A DNA stretch of 64,000 bases, taken from assembly GCF_037963145.1 (NCBI RefSeq), contig NZ_CP150144.1, positions 2,418,001-2,482,000 of the forward strand, read 5' to 3'. A model generated the notes under the pieces. It was not told the origin of the DNA. It was given only the letters and a program-made list of their open reading frames with translations, and made no database searches. Each line of letters begins with the position of its first letter. Positions within the stretch are counted from its first letter, which is position 1. This document shows positions 50,820 through 60,583 of the stretch, in pieces. The position numbers and the translations under genes are program-made. This DNA is from Oceanobacillus sp. FSL K6-2867. Lineage in GTDB: Bacteria; Bacillota; Bacilli; Bacillales; Amphibacillaceae.

Positions 50820-52688
50820 ATGAGCAAGATGGAATTTAAAGCTGAATCGAAGAAACTATTAGACATGGTTATCAACTCTATTTATTCACAGCGTGAAGTC
50901 TTTTTGCGAGAGCTTATTTCCAATGCGAGTGACGCCATTGACAAAATCTATTACAAGGCACTTACAGATGATTCGCTCACCTTTAATAAAGACAGCTATT
51001 ACATAAAAGTCGATGCGAATAAAGATACACGTACATTAATAATTACGGATACTGGAATTGGGATGACAAAGGAAGACATGGAAGAGAACCTTGGTGTCAT
51101 TGCAAAAAGTGGTTCCCACACGTTTAAAACAGAGAATGAAATTAAAGACGGCCATGATATTATCGGTCAGTTTGGTGTTGGATTCTATGCGGCATTTATG
51201 GTAGCTGATAAAGTAACAGTAATCAGTAAGTCAATTGAAAGTGATGAAGCATATAAATGGGAATCAACAGGCTCTGATGGCTATACCATAACCCCTGCGG
51301 AAAAAGCAGAGGTTGGTACAGAAATCATATTAGAAATCAAAGAGAATGAAGAAGATGAAAACTACGATGAATTTCTGGAAGAATATCGCCTGAAACAAAT
51401 CATCAAAAAGTACTCTGACTTTATCCGCTATCCAATTAAAATGGATATTACAGAAAGTAAGCTGAAAGAAGGGTCAGAGGATGAGTATGAAGATGTTATC
51501 CATGAACAAACAATCAATACGATGGTTCCGATTTGGAAAAAGAATAAAAGTGAGCTCACTGACGAGGACTATGAGAATTTCTATAATGAGAAGCATTACG
51601 GCTATGACAAGCCATTAAAGCATATCCATATTAATGTCGATGGTACGATCCGTTATAATGCGATTCTATATATTCCGGAAAATGCACCATATAACTACTA
51701 TACGAGAGAATATGAAAAAGGGCTTGAGCTTTATTCCAATGGTGTTCTGATTATGGATAAGTGTGCAGATCTGCTTCCAGACTATTTCAGCTTTGTTAAA
51801 GGGATGGTAGATTCCGAAGACCTTTCATTAAATATTTCAAGAGAGATGCTCCAGCATGATCGCCAGCTGAAGCTAATTGCGAAAAACATCAATAAGAAAG
51901 TCAAATCGCAGTTACTAAGTATTTTGCGAGATGATCGTGAGAAATATGAGAAATTCTTTAAATCATTCGGTCAACAGCTGAAATACGGTGTATATAGCGA
52001 CTTTGGACAAAACAAAGACTTGCTGCAGGACCTATTATTATTCTATTCTTCAAAAGAGAAGAAGCTCGTCACACTGGATGAGTACGTATCCCGAATGTCA
52101 GAAGACCAAAAATATATTTACTATGCAACTGGTGAATCTGTAGAACGAATTGAAAAACTGCCACAAACAGAACTTGTTGCAGACAAAGGCTACGAAATTC
52201 TATTCTTTACCGACGAAATCGATGAGTTTGCTATCCGCATGCTGATGAATTATAAAGAAAAAGAATTTAAGTCTGTATCCAGCGGTGATTTAGGTATTGA
52301 GGATGATGAAAAGGATAAGACGGAAGAAGCGCAGGAAGAAAATAAAGATCTGTTCGCAGCAATGAAAGAAATTTTGGCGGGCAAAGTAAAAGAAGTACGC
52401 GCATCCAAACGATTAAAATCACATCCTGTTGTATTAACTGCTGACGGTGAAATCTCGATTGAAATGGAGAAAATCATTAACGCAATGCCAGATGACCAAA
52501 ACATCAAGGCTGATAAAGTGCTAGAGATCAATGTAAATCATGAAATCTTCCAGGCGCTGAAAAATGCAGATAAAGATAAATTGAATCTATACACAAACCT
52601 TCTTTACAACCAAGCACTCCTCATCGAAGGACTGCCAATCGAAGACCCAGTTGACTTTACGAATGATATTTGTAAAGTAATGGTGTGA
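50820..52688 (+). CDS. htpG: Chaperone protein HtpG (Hsp90)
   Basis: A 622-residue Hsp90: N-terminal ATPase with [26 protein letters not shown] and [13 protein letters not shown], middle domain with [10 protein letters not shown], and a C-terminal dimerisation domain. It is an ATP-driven cytosolic chaperone. The ATG at 50820 has AGAGGAGATGGAAAAT; a longer frame from 50790 would run into the CIRCE element. A perfect CIRCE places it under HrcA, unlike B. subtilis htpG. Confidence 0.95.
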   Translation: MSKMEFKAESKKLLDMVINSIYSQREVFLRELISNASDAIDKIYYKALTDDSLTFNKDSYYIKVDANKDTRTLIITDTGIGMTKEDMEENLGVIAKSGSHTFKTENEIKDGHDIIGQFGVGFYAAFMVADKVTVISKSIESDEAYKWESTGSDGYTITPAEKAEVGTEIILEIKENEEDENYDEFLEEYRLKQIIKKYSDFIRYPIKMDITESKLKEGSEDEYEDVIHEQTINTMVPIWKKNKSELTDEDYENFYNEKHYGYDKPLKHIHINVDGTIRYNAILYIPENAPYNYYTREYEKGLELYSNGVLIMDKCADLLPDYFSFVKGMVDSEDLSLNISREMLQHDRQLKLIAKNINKKVKSQLLSILRDDREKYEKFFKSFGQQLKYGVYSDFGQNKDLLQDLLLFYSSKEKKLVTLDEYVSRMSEDQKYIYYATGESVERIEKLPQTELVADKGYEILFFTDEIDEFAIRMLMNYKEKEFKSVSSGDLGIEDDEKDKTEEAQEENKDLFAAMKEILAGKVKEVRASKRLKSHPVVLTADGEISIEMEKIINAMPDDQNIKADKVLEINVNHEIFQALKNADKDKLNLYTNLLYNQALLIEGLPIEDPVDFTNDICKVMV

Positions 52689-52692
52689 CATT

Positions 52693-52723
52693 ATCAGGCT
52701 CCTGCATCATGCAGGAGCCTGAT
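52693..52723 (+). terminator. htpG terminator
   Basis: ATCAGGCTCCTGC and GCAGGAGCCTGAT form a perfect 13-bp stem with a 5-nt loop just after the htpG stop; only a short T stretch follows. Confidence 0.75.
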
Positions 52724-52738
52724 TTGCATTTACGGCAA

Positions 52739-52822
52739 ACAGCACCATCTCGTTCCGAAACAGCACCACGTCGCCAAAACATAGCACCATCTCGTTCTGA
52801 AACAGCACCACCCCAAAAAAAC
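52739..52822. repeat. Four tandem imperfect 21-bp repeats
   Basis: AGCACC recurs at 52741, 52762, 52783 and 52804, exactly 21 bp apart. Units 1 and 3 share AGCACCATCTCGTTC and GAAA ends. No spacers, so not CRISPR. Confidence 0.85.
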
Positions 52823-52844
52823 GCCAAGGACTAATCCCTGGCGT
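52816..52844 (-). terminator. Terminator of potABCD
   Basis: On the minus strand GACGCCAGGG pairs with TCCTTGGCGT (with G-U) and a run of seven T follows. Confidence 0.82.
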
Positions 52845-52857
52845 CATCTCACCAAAT

Positions 52858-53934
52858 TTATTTCCGATACATTTTTAACTGCAAAAACAGTTCATTATAA
52901 TAAGCCAAGTTCTGCTGTCCAAGGTTTTCATAAACCTCAAGACGTTCTGTTAAATCTGGTGCTGGATAGAATCGCTCATCTTCCACCATATCCTCGGGCA
53001 TATAATTCAATGCCTCTTTGTTCGGCGTAGAGTAGCTGACATATTCTGTGTTTTGCGCAGCTACTTCCGGGTCCATCATAAAGTTAATAAACTGATGTGC
53101 TGCTTCAACATTTGTGGCTGTCTTTGGAATCACGAAATTATCAAACCAGAGGTTCGAGCCTTCCTCAGGAACAACATAATCAATATCCTCGTTTTCCCAC
53201 ATAATATCTGCTGCATCCCCAGACCAGCCGACAGCAATGGCTGCTTCCTCGTTTTGCATAAGAAGCTTGTTTTCGTCACCGACAATTGCCTTCACATTTG
53301 GCGTAAGCTCTTTTAACTTAGTTAAAGCTTCCTGTAAATGGGCAGGATTGGTATCATTCAATGAATAGCCAAGGCTGTTTAACCCCATGCCCATAATTTC
53401 CCGGGCACCATCAATCAATAAGATTTGATTTTCAAATTCGGGATTCCATAAATCATTCCAGCTGGTGATCTCTGTTCCTTCTGGTAGTAATGTTGGGTTA
53501 TACACAATTCCAACCGTGCCCCAGAAGTAAGGAAGAGAATAACGGTTGCTAGGGTCAAACGCCAGGTTCAAAAATCGTTCATCCAAATGCTTTATGTTCG
53601 GCAACAACGAATGATCAAGCTCGAGCAGTAAATTTTCTTCGGCCATTTTTTGAACCATATATTCCGAAGGGACGGCAACATCATAGGAAGTACCGCCTTG
53701 TTGAATCTTCGTCATCATCGCCTCATTAGAATCAAATGTTTCATAAATAACCGTGATCCCTGTTTCCTCCTGAAAACGGCTGATTAATTCTTCATCAATA
53801 TAATCGCCCCAGTTATAGACAGTCAACGTATCACTGCCAGAAAAACCTTGGGATGTATTTAATCGATTGATTGCAGCAATCAGAATGACAGAAACAATTA
53901 CAATAGCAAGGAATGCCCTGAAAAGATTCTTCAT
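52858..53934 (-). CDS. potD: Spermidine/putrescine-binding protein PotD
   Basis: A 358-residue periplasmic-type binding protein with LTVYNWGDYIDEELISRFQE at the mature N-terminus, the PotD signature, plus YFWGTVGIVYNP and SGDAADIMW. There is an N-terminal hydrophobic segment (about 6-22) but no lipobox Cys, so it is probably held by an uncleaved anchor. Last gene of potABCD; overlaps potC by 4 nt. Confidence 0.92.
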   Translation of the reverse strand: MKNLFRAFLAIVIVSVILIAAINRLNTSQGFSGSDTLTVYNWGDYIDEELISRFQEETGITVIYETFDSNEAMMTKIQQGGTSYDVAVPSEYMVQKMAEENLLLELDHSLLPNIKHLDERFLNLAFDPSNRYSLPYFWGTVGIVYNPTLLPEGTEITSWNDLWNPEFENQILLIDGAREIMGMGLNSLGYSLNDTNPAHLQEALTKLKELTPNVKAIVGDENKLLMQNEEAAIAVGWSGDAADIMWENEDIDYVVPEEGSNLWFDNFVIPKTATNVEAAHQFINFMMDPEVAAQNTEYVSYSTPNKEALNYMPEDMVEDERFYPAPDLTERLEVYENLGQQNLAYYNELFLQLKMYRK

Positions 53935-54740
53935 CTTCTAAAGTCAACCCCTTTCGTACCACTGCTGCTGCGCTGGGTGAAGTAGTAATATATAACAACA
54001 AGCACAATGGTTACGACAAATAATAGCGTTGAAAGTGCATTGATGTTTAAGGAAATACCTCTTCTTGCTAACGAGTATATTTCAACCGAAAGGGTAGAGA
54101 ACCCATTTCCTGTTACAAAAAAAGTAACCGCAAAGTCATCCAAAGAATAAGTTAATGCCATAAAGAATCCGGCAAATACACCAGGAGCAATGTACGGCAA
54201 AATAACCTTTGTCAGCACATTCCATTGACTCGCACCAAGATCACGGGCAGCATCAATTAAAGTAGGGCTCATTTCCATAAGCTTTGGCAGAACGAGCAGC
54301 ACAACAATCGGGATGCTGAATGCGATATGGGACAATAACACCGAATAGAAGCCAAGCTGAATTCCTGCCATCGTAAATAAAATAAGGAAGGAAGCACCAA
54401 TAATAACATCTGGACTGACAACCAAAATATTATTCAATGCAAGCAACGTGTTTTTCGTTTGTCTTCTTTTATATGCTTGAATTCCAATTGCTCCGAAAAC
54501 TCCAATCACAGTGGAAATTAGTGCAGATAACAGTGCGATAACCAATGTATTTAAAACAATAATAAGAAGTCTCGTATCATGGAGCAGCTCTTTATACCAA
54601 TCCAATGTAAAACCTTCAAATCCACTCATTGTACCGCCACTATTGAATGAATAAAAAATCAAATAGAAAATCGGTGCATATAGGATAAAAAAGATAAGAA
54701 TCAAAAAGATATTCGAGGCAAAGGATGATTTTCTCTCCAT
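53931..54740 (-). CDS. potC: Spermidine/putrescine ABC permease PotC
   Basis: A 269-residue permease with six spans, FSFNSG near the start and the EAA loop IDAARDLGASQWNVLTKVILP. The ATG at 54738-54740 is preferred because GCGAGGT lies seven bases before it; the GTG three codons earlier overlaps that site. Partner of PotB. Confidence 0.92.
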   Translation of the reverse strand: MERKSSFASNIFLILIFFILYAPIFYLIFYSFNSGGTMSGFEGFTLDWYKELLHDTRLLIIVLNTLVIALLSALISTVIGVFGAIGIQAYKRRQTKNTLLALNNILVVSPDVIIGASFLILFTMAGIQLGFYSVLLSHIAFSIPIVVLLVLPKLMEMSPTLIDAARDLGASQWNVLTKVILPYIAPGVFAGFFMALTYSLDDFAVTFFVTGNGFSTLSVEIYSLARRGISLNINALSTLLFVVTIVLVVIYYYFTQRSSSGTKGVDFRR

Positions 54741-54741
54741 A

Positions 54742-55545
54742 TTACGCACCTCGCTTTCTAAATCCTGTTAAGCCCATAAATAGGAACATAATAAGGATTA
54801 AAAATACGGCAATGGTTGATCCCATTCCCCAATCCTGTGTAACAAGAAAGTGCTGTTCGATTGCTGTACCTAGTGTGATGACACGGTTTCCGGCAATCAG
54901 GCGTGTCAGCATGAATAGGGATAGAGCAGGAATGAATACAACTTGGATGCCTGACTTCACCCCGTCAATCGTTAACGGAAAAATAACTTTAAGGAATGTT
55001 GTCCACCCTGAAGCCCCTAAATCCTTCGCTGCATACAGCAGGCTTGGATTTAAGTTATCCAATGCATTGAAAATCGGCAAAATCATAAATGGAATAAAAA
55101 TATACACGGAAACAAATACAAAACTGAAATCGGTAAACAATAGCTGTCGGGAGCCGATACCAACCCACTCCAGAAAACTGTTTGCAGCACCATAGGTTCC
55201 GAATATCCCAATAAATGCATAGGCTTTTAACAATAGGTTAATCCATGATGGAACAATGATTAACAATAACCAAAGTTGTTTATGCTTTGTTCGTGTCAGT
55301 AAATATGCTGTCGGATAAGCAATAATAAGCGCTATTGCTGTAATTAGAAAAGCATACCAAAATGAGCTTAACGTCATCTGCAAATAAACAGGCGTAAAGA
55401 AATTTTTATAATTGACTAGGGAAAAATTGCCTTCAATATCAAAGAAAGAATAATACAGTACTAGTAGAATCGGTGCAATAACAAATAAAATGATCCAAAG
55501 AGCATATGGGACCATATACAAATTGCGCGAGCTTTTATTTTCCAT
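54742..55545 (-). CDS. potB: Spermidine/putrescine ABC permease PotB
   Basis: A 267-residue permease with six spans and the EAA loop [22 protein letters not shown]. The start region ([22 protein letters not shown]) is typical of PotB. It overlaps the 3' end of potA by 11 nt; the ribosome site is GGAGGGGGAAACTG. Confidence 0.92.
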   Translation of the reverse strand: MENKSSRNLYMVPYALWIILFVIAPILLVLYYSFFDIEGNFSLVNYKNFFTPVYLQMTLSSFWYAFLITAIALIIAYPTAYLLTRTKHKQLWLLLIIVPSWINLLLKAYAFIGIFGTYGAANSFLEWVGIGSRQLLFTDFSFVFVSVYIFIPFMILPIFNALDNLNPSLLYAAKDLGASGWTTFLKVIFPLTIDGVKSGIQVVFIPALSLFMLTRLIAGNRVITLGTAIEQHFLVTQDWGMGSTIAVFLILIMFLFMGLTGFRKRGA

Positions 55546-56644
55546 CAGTTTCCCCCTCCGAATAAGAATCTAAACGGCGGTCAAAATCTTCTTCCGTTTC
55601 ATTAAAACGCATAACGTGAATGGATTCTGGCTCAAAGTGAAGCCCGATTTTATCACCAACTGTTGCCTTTTTCGTTGACTGGACAAGCCATTCATTGCCT
55701 TCTTGGTCAAGACCGGTGATTTCATAATGCACACCGCGGAAAAGCTGGGAATATACCTCAATTTGCAGCATGCCATTCTCAAACGATGTAATCTGTAAAT
55801 CCTCTGGACGAATTACGACTTCAACGGCTTCATTCGGGTTCATCCCTTGGTCAACACATTCGAATTTACCTCCACCGAATGCGACAAGGAAGTCTTCAAT
55901 CATGGTTGCTTTTACGATATTGGACTCACCAATAAAGTCAGCGACAAATCGGTTGATAGGTTCATCATAAATATCGTTTGGTGTACCACTTTGCTGAATC
56001 CTTCCTTTATTAATAACAAAAATTTCATCAGACATGGCAAGTGCTTCTTCCTGGTCATGTGTGACAAAAATAAATGTGATCCCGAGTCTGCGCTGCAGCT
56101 CACGCAATTCATATTGCATTTGATAACGGAGCTTTAAGTCAAGCGCGGACAAAGGCTCATCAAGGAGAATTACTTCCGGTTCATTCACGATCGCACGGGC
56201 GATAGCCACACGCTGGCGCTGACCGCCGGACATCTCCTTAATTTCCCGGTCCTCATAACCGGAAAGATTCACAAAGCTTAGAGCTTCTTTTACTTTTGCT
56301 GCAATTTCCGTTTTCTTCATTTTCTTAATGCGCAGTCCAAAAGCGACATTTTCAAATACATTTAAGTGTGGAAAAAGTGCATAATCCTGAAACACTGTAT
56401 TTACTTGGCGTTTATTAGCAGGAATATGGTTAATTTTTTTCCCGTTAAAATAAATATCACCTGAAGTTGCTTCTGTAAAACCAGCAATCAAGCGAAGTAT
56501 TGTTGTTTTGCCGCAGCCGGAGGGGCCGAGCAAGGTATAAAATTTTCCTCTTTCTATTTCAAAGCTGACCTGATTCAATACAGGCGGATCCTGATCATAT
56601 TGCTTCGTAACATTATGAAATTGAATAATAGCAGTATTCGTCAT
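55535..56644 (-). CDS. potA: Spermidine/putrescine ABC ATPase PotA
   Basis: A 369-residue ATPase: Walker [18 protein letters not shown]-loop [11 protein letters not shown], signature [15 protein letters not shown], Walker [16 protein letters not shown]-loop VTHDQEEAL, then a C-terminal TOBE regulatory domain (about 285-350). First gene of the operon, with AAAGGAGATTGCT before ATG. Divergent from a TetR gene 420 bp away, which may or may not control it. Confidence 0.93.
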   Translation of the reverse strand: MTNTAIIQFHNVTKQYDQDPPVLNQVSFEIERGKFYTLLGPSGCGKTTILRLIAGFTEATSGDIYFNGKKINHIPANKRQVNTVFQDYALFPHLNVFENVAFGLRIKKMKKTEIAAKVKEALSFVNLSGYEDREIKEMSGGQRQRVAIARAIVNEPEVILLDEPLSALDLKLRYQMQYELRELQRRLGITFIFVTHDQEEALAMSDEIFVINKGRIQQSGTPNDIYDEPINRFVADFIGESNIVKATMIEDFLVAFGGGKFECVDQGMNPNEAVEVVIRPEDLQITSFENGMLQIEVYSQLFRGVHYEITGLDQEGNEWLVQSTKKATVGDKIGLHFEPESIHVMRFNETEEDFDRRLDSYSEGETDGK

Positions 56645-56959
56645 AGCAATCTCCTTTATATAAAAATGACATCATGCAGTTTAGTTCATGGAATTTGAAA
56701 TGTCTGTTAATCGACAAGATTAACGTTTAGATGAACAGGGTATAGAAGTCTAAAGGTTGATTTGCCTTATCACGACTCCGGTACTGCCAGCGGTGCTTCC
56801 GCTGTTCGTTTTTGTTCACTTTTTCTCAGATTCGAGATAATTATACATGAAAAGCCGAAAAAAGAAATTACTTTTTTTAGCGAATAAAATGTGTTTATCG
56901 CGAGGATGTTAAGTGATGGAATTCATCGTCAAAAAATAGACAAATTTTATGGATAAAAG

Positions 56960-57038
56960 TGACACGATGTCATGAAAGTTATTGACACATGACAATGTGT
57001 CATTTAATATAAAAATAGAACAACATGACATGATGTCA
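56960..57038 (+). promoter_or_regulatory. Three operators around the tetR promoter
   Basis: TGACACGATGTCA (56960-56972), TGACACATGACAATGTGTCA (56983-57002) and TGACATGATGTCA (57026-57038) share TGACA/TGTCA halves. The promoter TTGACA (56982-56987)-N17-TAATAT (57005-57010) is straddled by them, so the TetR very likely represses itself. The rest of 56645-56959 holds only a GC-rich CAGCGG/CCGCTG hairpin (56788-56804). Confidence 0.8.
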
Positions 57039-57063
57039 CAAGCAAGAAATATGGAGGAAGGAA

Positions 57064-57678
57064 ATGCCTAAACTTACATTTTTTAATCTACCGGAGATGA
57101 AGCGGAACAAATTAATCAAAGCAGCAGAAGCAGAGTTTTCAAGAGTTCCATTGTCTCAAGCCTCCATTTCAAACATTGTAAAAGCTGCAGAGATTCCGAG
57201 GGGAAGTTTTTATCAATACTTCGAGAATAAAGAGGACGCCTATTATTTTTTATTGGAGGAGCAGTGGAATAAAAGGCAGGATAAATTTATTGCTTCGTTG
57301 AATAAGTATAATGGGGATATTTTTGAAGCATTCAAGGAGCTATTCCAGCTTATGCTTGAGGAAAAGAAGACAGAGGATGGCTATAACTTTTTAAAGAATG
57401 CCCTGCTGAATGTGACACATGAAATAGAGGATGTATTTACAAGGATCTTTGATGAAAAGCAAATTGATACCAACAGGCTAAAAGAAATAACGCCACTCAT
57501 CAATAAAGAGTGTTTAAATATATCTGATGAAGATGAGTTCTATCATATTATCCAAATTATTACGTCGGTTACTTTTCGCAATTTGGTGGAAAAGTATTCA
57601 CGAAATATGACAAAGGAAGAAGCCCTGGAGAACTTTATTATTGAAATGAATTTGCTCAAAAAGGGTTTGTACAAGTAA
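57064..57678 (+). CDS. TetR-family repressor
   Basis: A 204-residue regulator with helix-turn-helix ASISNIVKAAEIPRGSFYQYF followed by ENKEDAYYFLL; the ligand domain is acidic. The ribosome site is GGAGGAAGGAA. Three palindromic operators cover its promoter. The natural partner gene is not obvious: potA diverges on one side and an Spx paralog follows on the other. Confidence 0.88.
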   Translation: MPKLTFFNLPEMKRNKLIKAAEAEFSRVPLSQASISNIVKAAEIPRGSFYQYFENKEDAYYFLLEEQWNKRQDKFIASLNKYNGDIFEAFKELFQLMLEEKKTEDGYNFLKNALLNVTHEIEDVFTRIFDEKQIDTNRLKEITPLINKECLNISDEDEFYHIIQIITSVTFRNLVEKYSRNMTKEEALENFIIEMNLLKKGLYK

Positions 57679-57735
57679 TTTACCACTTAAATTGGAATGC
57701 ATGTACTAAAATCTATAGAAAATGGGGTATGATAA

Positions 57736-58146
57736 ATGACAGTTACAATTTATGGAGCTGCATGTTCTTCGACAAGGAAAGCAAAACAATGGTTTTCAAG
57801 ACAAGGGATTCATTACAAGGAGCGAAATGTGATAAAAGATCCGCTCACTGTCAATGAGTTGCAAAGTATTTTAAGGATGACAGTTGAGGGAACAGACGAA
57901 ATTATTTCAACACGATCGAAAGTTTATAAGGATTTAAACCTGGATATTGAATCCTTGCCATTACAGGAACTGCTAGAGCTTATTCAAAAGCATCCTCGAT
58001 TATTGAGAAGTCCTATTATGGTGGATGATAAGCGATTGCAGGTTGGCTATCACGAGGACGATATTCGTCAGTTTCTGCCAAGGAAAACTCGTGAATATCA
58101 GTGGCTGCAATGGAGAATGGATCATCTCAGTTTAGCAAAAGGTTAA
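57736..58146 (+). CDS. Spx/ArsC-family regulator with CxxT instead of CxxC
   Basis: A 136-residue Spx-like protein. Spx binds the alpha-subunit of RNA polymerase under disulfide stress. Here RLLRSPIMVDDKRLQVGYHE and IRQFLPR, conserved in Spx, are present, but the redox switch reads Cys10-Ser-Ser-Thr13, lacking the second cysteine. It therefore cannot form the internal disulfide and may be constitutive or sense differently. An arsenate reductase role is unlikely because the Spx RNA-polymerase-binding segment is kept. Confidence 0.82.
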   Translation: MTVTIYGAACSSTRKAKQWFSRQGIHYKERNVIKDPLTVNELQSILRMTVEGTDEIISTRSKVYKDLNLDIESLPLQELLELIQKHPRLLRSPIMVDDKRLQVGYHEDDIRQFLPRKTREYQWLQWRMDHLSLAKG

Positions 58147-58177
58147 TATTTCCATAGGAAGGGCAGGAGTGTCTAAT

Positions 58178-58465
58178 GTGAGCCTGATAGCAAAACAGAC
58201 CTATAGCAAGGTAGTACGTGAAGTAAACAGTACGGAGCAAAAACATACGGAACAAGAGCGCACCATGTATTTGTACGACGATAAAATTGTCACGCAGTAC
58301 AGGGAATTTAAGGTTTATGATGTGCTGGATATTTCCTATCGGTTTATAGGCGATGATGGGGGGTTGCTCTATTTACACACTAATAATGGGGTATATCCTT
58401 ATATCGTCAGATCCTCTCCCAAGGCATTTGTTGAAGCGTTCAAGGAGTTTCGGAAAACATTATAA
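58178..58465 (+). CDS. Small protein of unknown function (PH-like)
   Basis: About 95 residues, mostly beta strands with a C-terminal helix (SSPKAFVEAFKEFRKTL), reminiscent of a bacterial PH-like fold (YDDKIVTQYREFKVYDVLDI, GGLLYLHTNNGVYPYIV). The GTG at 58178 is eight bases after AGGAG; a GTG at 58169 overlaps that site. No family recognised. Confidence 0.6.
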   Translation: MSLIAKQTYSKVVREVNSTEQKHTEQERTMYLYDDKIVTQYREFKVYDVLDISYRFIGDDGGLLYLHTNNGVYPYIVRSSPKAFVEAFKEFRKTL

Positions 58466-58657
58466 TACATATACCACCTTATGAACATCACCTCTTTATT
58501 AATAAGAATAACCGCAGCAATTTCAGTAAGTAGCGAATTATACATATTCCTGCTTTCATAACTGCACGTGTTCACTAACCAAAACCTTCAGTGAATACCG
58601 TGATTACAAGCAAATCAATTAATACCTACCTACCTTTAAAAATCTAATACTTCAAAA

Positions 58658-58690
58658 TAACAGCTATTCCAAATAAGGAATAGCTGTTTT
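58658..58690 (+). terminator. Terminator downstream of the PH-like gene
   Basis: AACAGCTATTCC pairs with GGAATAGCTGTT around seven bases and TTTTATT follows. The rest of 58466-58893 shows no gene or clear promoter. Confidence 0.82.
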
Positions 58691-58893
58691 ATTATGTCCT
58701 ATAGCTGTTACCAATAATTCCTTATATCGAATAACTTAATTCTATGCCTTTAGACACATATAAATAATCATCAAGAATGAAAGTGCTTTGTGCTATCCGT
58801 GCGTATTGGTGACAGCAAGCCGTTCAATTTGTTAGTTCCTAACATCGTATTTGTGCATAGACTAATACAGGAATAAATAAGGGGTGTAAATGG

Positions 58894-60363
58894 ATGGGAC
58901 TATACATTAATGATAAAAACCATAAGAACATGTATAAAAGCCGCGACAAACTCCAAGGGAAAAACCAAACCCTTTTCGTGCAAAATCATGTATCAGAAAT
59001 GGTAAAGGAACAGCAACGCATCAATGAAAAGCTTGCGCGTACACTTCTTGGGATTAGAACATTGTATGAACAGCAGTATGATGAAAATGAAAATAAATGG
59101 ACGCAAATAGAAGCAGAAATACAGAAGCTGCGACAGTTTAATGCACATCATGAACGCATGGAAAATCAAGTTGTAAGCTACTTGAAGCTGCTGGAAAAAG
59201 ATAATATAAAACTTCAAGAACTAATCAAAGCAGATCAATTAACAGACCAAGAAGTTAGAGAACAATGGAGCCAGATAAATTCCTCTTATCAAGGAATTGC
59301 AAATCAGCTTGCGGTAGTTGCCGAAGCAAATGAACAGCTTGCATTGAAGATGGATCAGCTAGCAGATTTTAATGACCATTTGTCAGAGAAGCTTGCAGTT
59401 CAAGGCGATTCGAATAAGAAAATAGAGAAGCAAATGGAAAATCAGGAAGCTATAACAGAGAAGATTGCCGAGGCAAATGAACAGCTAGCATTGAAAGTGG
59501 ATCAGCAATCTGATTTTAACGGACAATTGTCAGAGCAGCTGGCAATTCAGGGAGAGCTGAATAAGCAGATTTTAGAAAGCCAGGAAACATTAAGAGAAAG
59601 GGTTGTAGAAGCAAATGAACAGCTTGCATTGAAGATGGATCGGCAAGTAGATTTCCATGACCATTTGTCAGAGCAGCTGGCAGCCCAATACGATTCGAAT
59701 AAGAAAATAGAGAAGCGAATGGAAAATCAGGAAGCGTTTTCGGAGAAAATTGCGCAGGTAAATGAACAGCTTGCATTGAAAATGGATCAGCAAGCAGATT
59801 TCCATGGTCAGTTGTCAGAGCAGCTGGCAGCTCAAAGCGATTCGGATAAGAAAATAGCGAAGCAAATGGAAAATCAGGAAGCTATAACAGAAAAGATTGT
59901 CGAAGCAAATGAACAGCTTGCATTAAAGGTGGATCAGCAATCTGATTTTCATGGGCTGTTTTCAGAACAGCTGGCAGCTCAGAGTGAATCGGATAAGAAG
60001 ATAGGGGAACAATTGGAAAATCATAAAGCAATGATGAAAAAAGTAGCCAAAGCTAATGGACAGCTGGCATTAAAAGTTGAAAAACAAACCGATCTTCACA
60101 AGCAGTTGTCAGAGCAAATAGCTGTTCATGGCGAGTCAAACAAGAAGATAGAGAAACGGATGGAAAATCAGGAAGCGTTGACGGAAAAGATTGTAAGGCA
60201 GCTAGGAGATTTTCGGAGTGTTTTATTCGAACGTACGAATTATTTATCGGAGAAAATAGAAGAGACGTACAGCTATTTAATAAGCATGTTAACGGATAGT
60301 GATCAAATCAACTCGAATTTTTTGCTGTATGAAAATCATAAGCAGAAAGAGAAAAGCAAATAA
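58894..60363 (+). CDS. Coiled-coil protein built from six 49-residue repeats
   Basis: A 489-residue protein without signal peptide or membrane span, so cytosolic. Residues 30-140 are helical (VSEMVKEQQRINEKLARTLL). Residues 144-434 are six repeats of 49, 46, 49, 49, 49 and 49 residues with the pattern EANEQLALKMDQ..DFH..LSEQLA..S.KKIEK.MENQEA..EKI. Forty-nine equals seven heptads, which gives a continuous coiled coil. The tail LFERTNYLSEKIEETYSYLI is unique. It has a ribosome site and its own terminator. Function unknown; a filament, scaffold or spore-related role is possible. Confidence 0.75.
   Translation: MGLYINDKNHKNMYKSRDKLQGKNQTLFVQNHVSEMVKEQQRINEKLARTLLGIRTLYEQQYDENENKWTQIEAEIQKLRQFNAHHERMENQVVSYLKLLEKDNIKLQELIKADQLTDQEVREQWSQINSSYQGIANQLAVVAEANEQLALKMDQLADFNDHLSEKLAVQGDSNKKIEKQMENQEAITEKIAEANEQLALKVDQQSDFNGQLSEQLAIQGELNKQILESQETLRERVVEANEQLALKMDRQVDFHDHLSEQLAAQYDSNKKIEKRMENQEAFSEKIAQVNEQLALKMDQQADFHGQLSEQLAAQSDSDKKIAKQMENQEAITEKIVEANEQLALKVDQQSDFHGLFSEQLAAQSESDKKIGEQLENHKAMMKKVAKANGQLALKVEKQTDLHKQLSEQIAVHGESNKKIEKRMENQEALTEKIVRQLGDFRSVLFERTNYLSEKIEETYSYLISMLTDSDQINSNFLLYENHKQKEKSK
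59323..60195 (+). repeat. Six tandem ~147-bp coding repeats
   Basis: Units begin at EANEQLALK or variants; unit two is 9 bp shorter. DNA similarity is highest between units 1 and 5 (e.g. AGAAGATTG.CGA.GCAAATG and AAAATCAGGAAGCTATAACAG), suggesting recent duplication. Confidence 0.85.
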
Positions 60364-60365
60364 AT

Positions 60366-60404
60366 AATAGGACGGTATATGTGGATGGCATATATCGTCC
60401 TATT
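60366..60404 (+). terminator. Terminator of the coiled-coil gene
   Basis: AATAGGACGGTATATG pairs with CATATATCGTCCTATT (one G-U) around seven bases, two bp after the stop; TTGGTTT follows. Confidence 0.75.
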
Positions 60405-60583
60405 TGGTTTAATTAAATTTCTCAATTCAATTTGTTTTAAATTAATCGGTCTTATTATTCGTTGGAAACATAGGAGCATATTAACCTAGTAACAATCTTT
60501 ACACTTTTTTTATACTTTTCCAGACTTTTTCTTTATACTTGTTGCTTATCCTAAATGTATCAATATGGAGAGGGTGTTTGTGT

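Noticed and set aside
52739-52822. Possible CRISPR array
   Set aside because: The repeats are 21 bp, contiguous and imperfect, with no unique spacers and no cas genes in the window.
54725-55195. 156-codon open frame on the plus strand
   Set aside because: It is entirely antisense to potB, which has clear permease motifs, a ribosome site and operon context.
57736-58146. Arsenate reductase
   Set aside because: The segment DDKRLQVGYHEDDIRQFLPR is Spx-specific, and arsenate genes are absent nearby.
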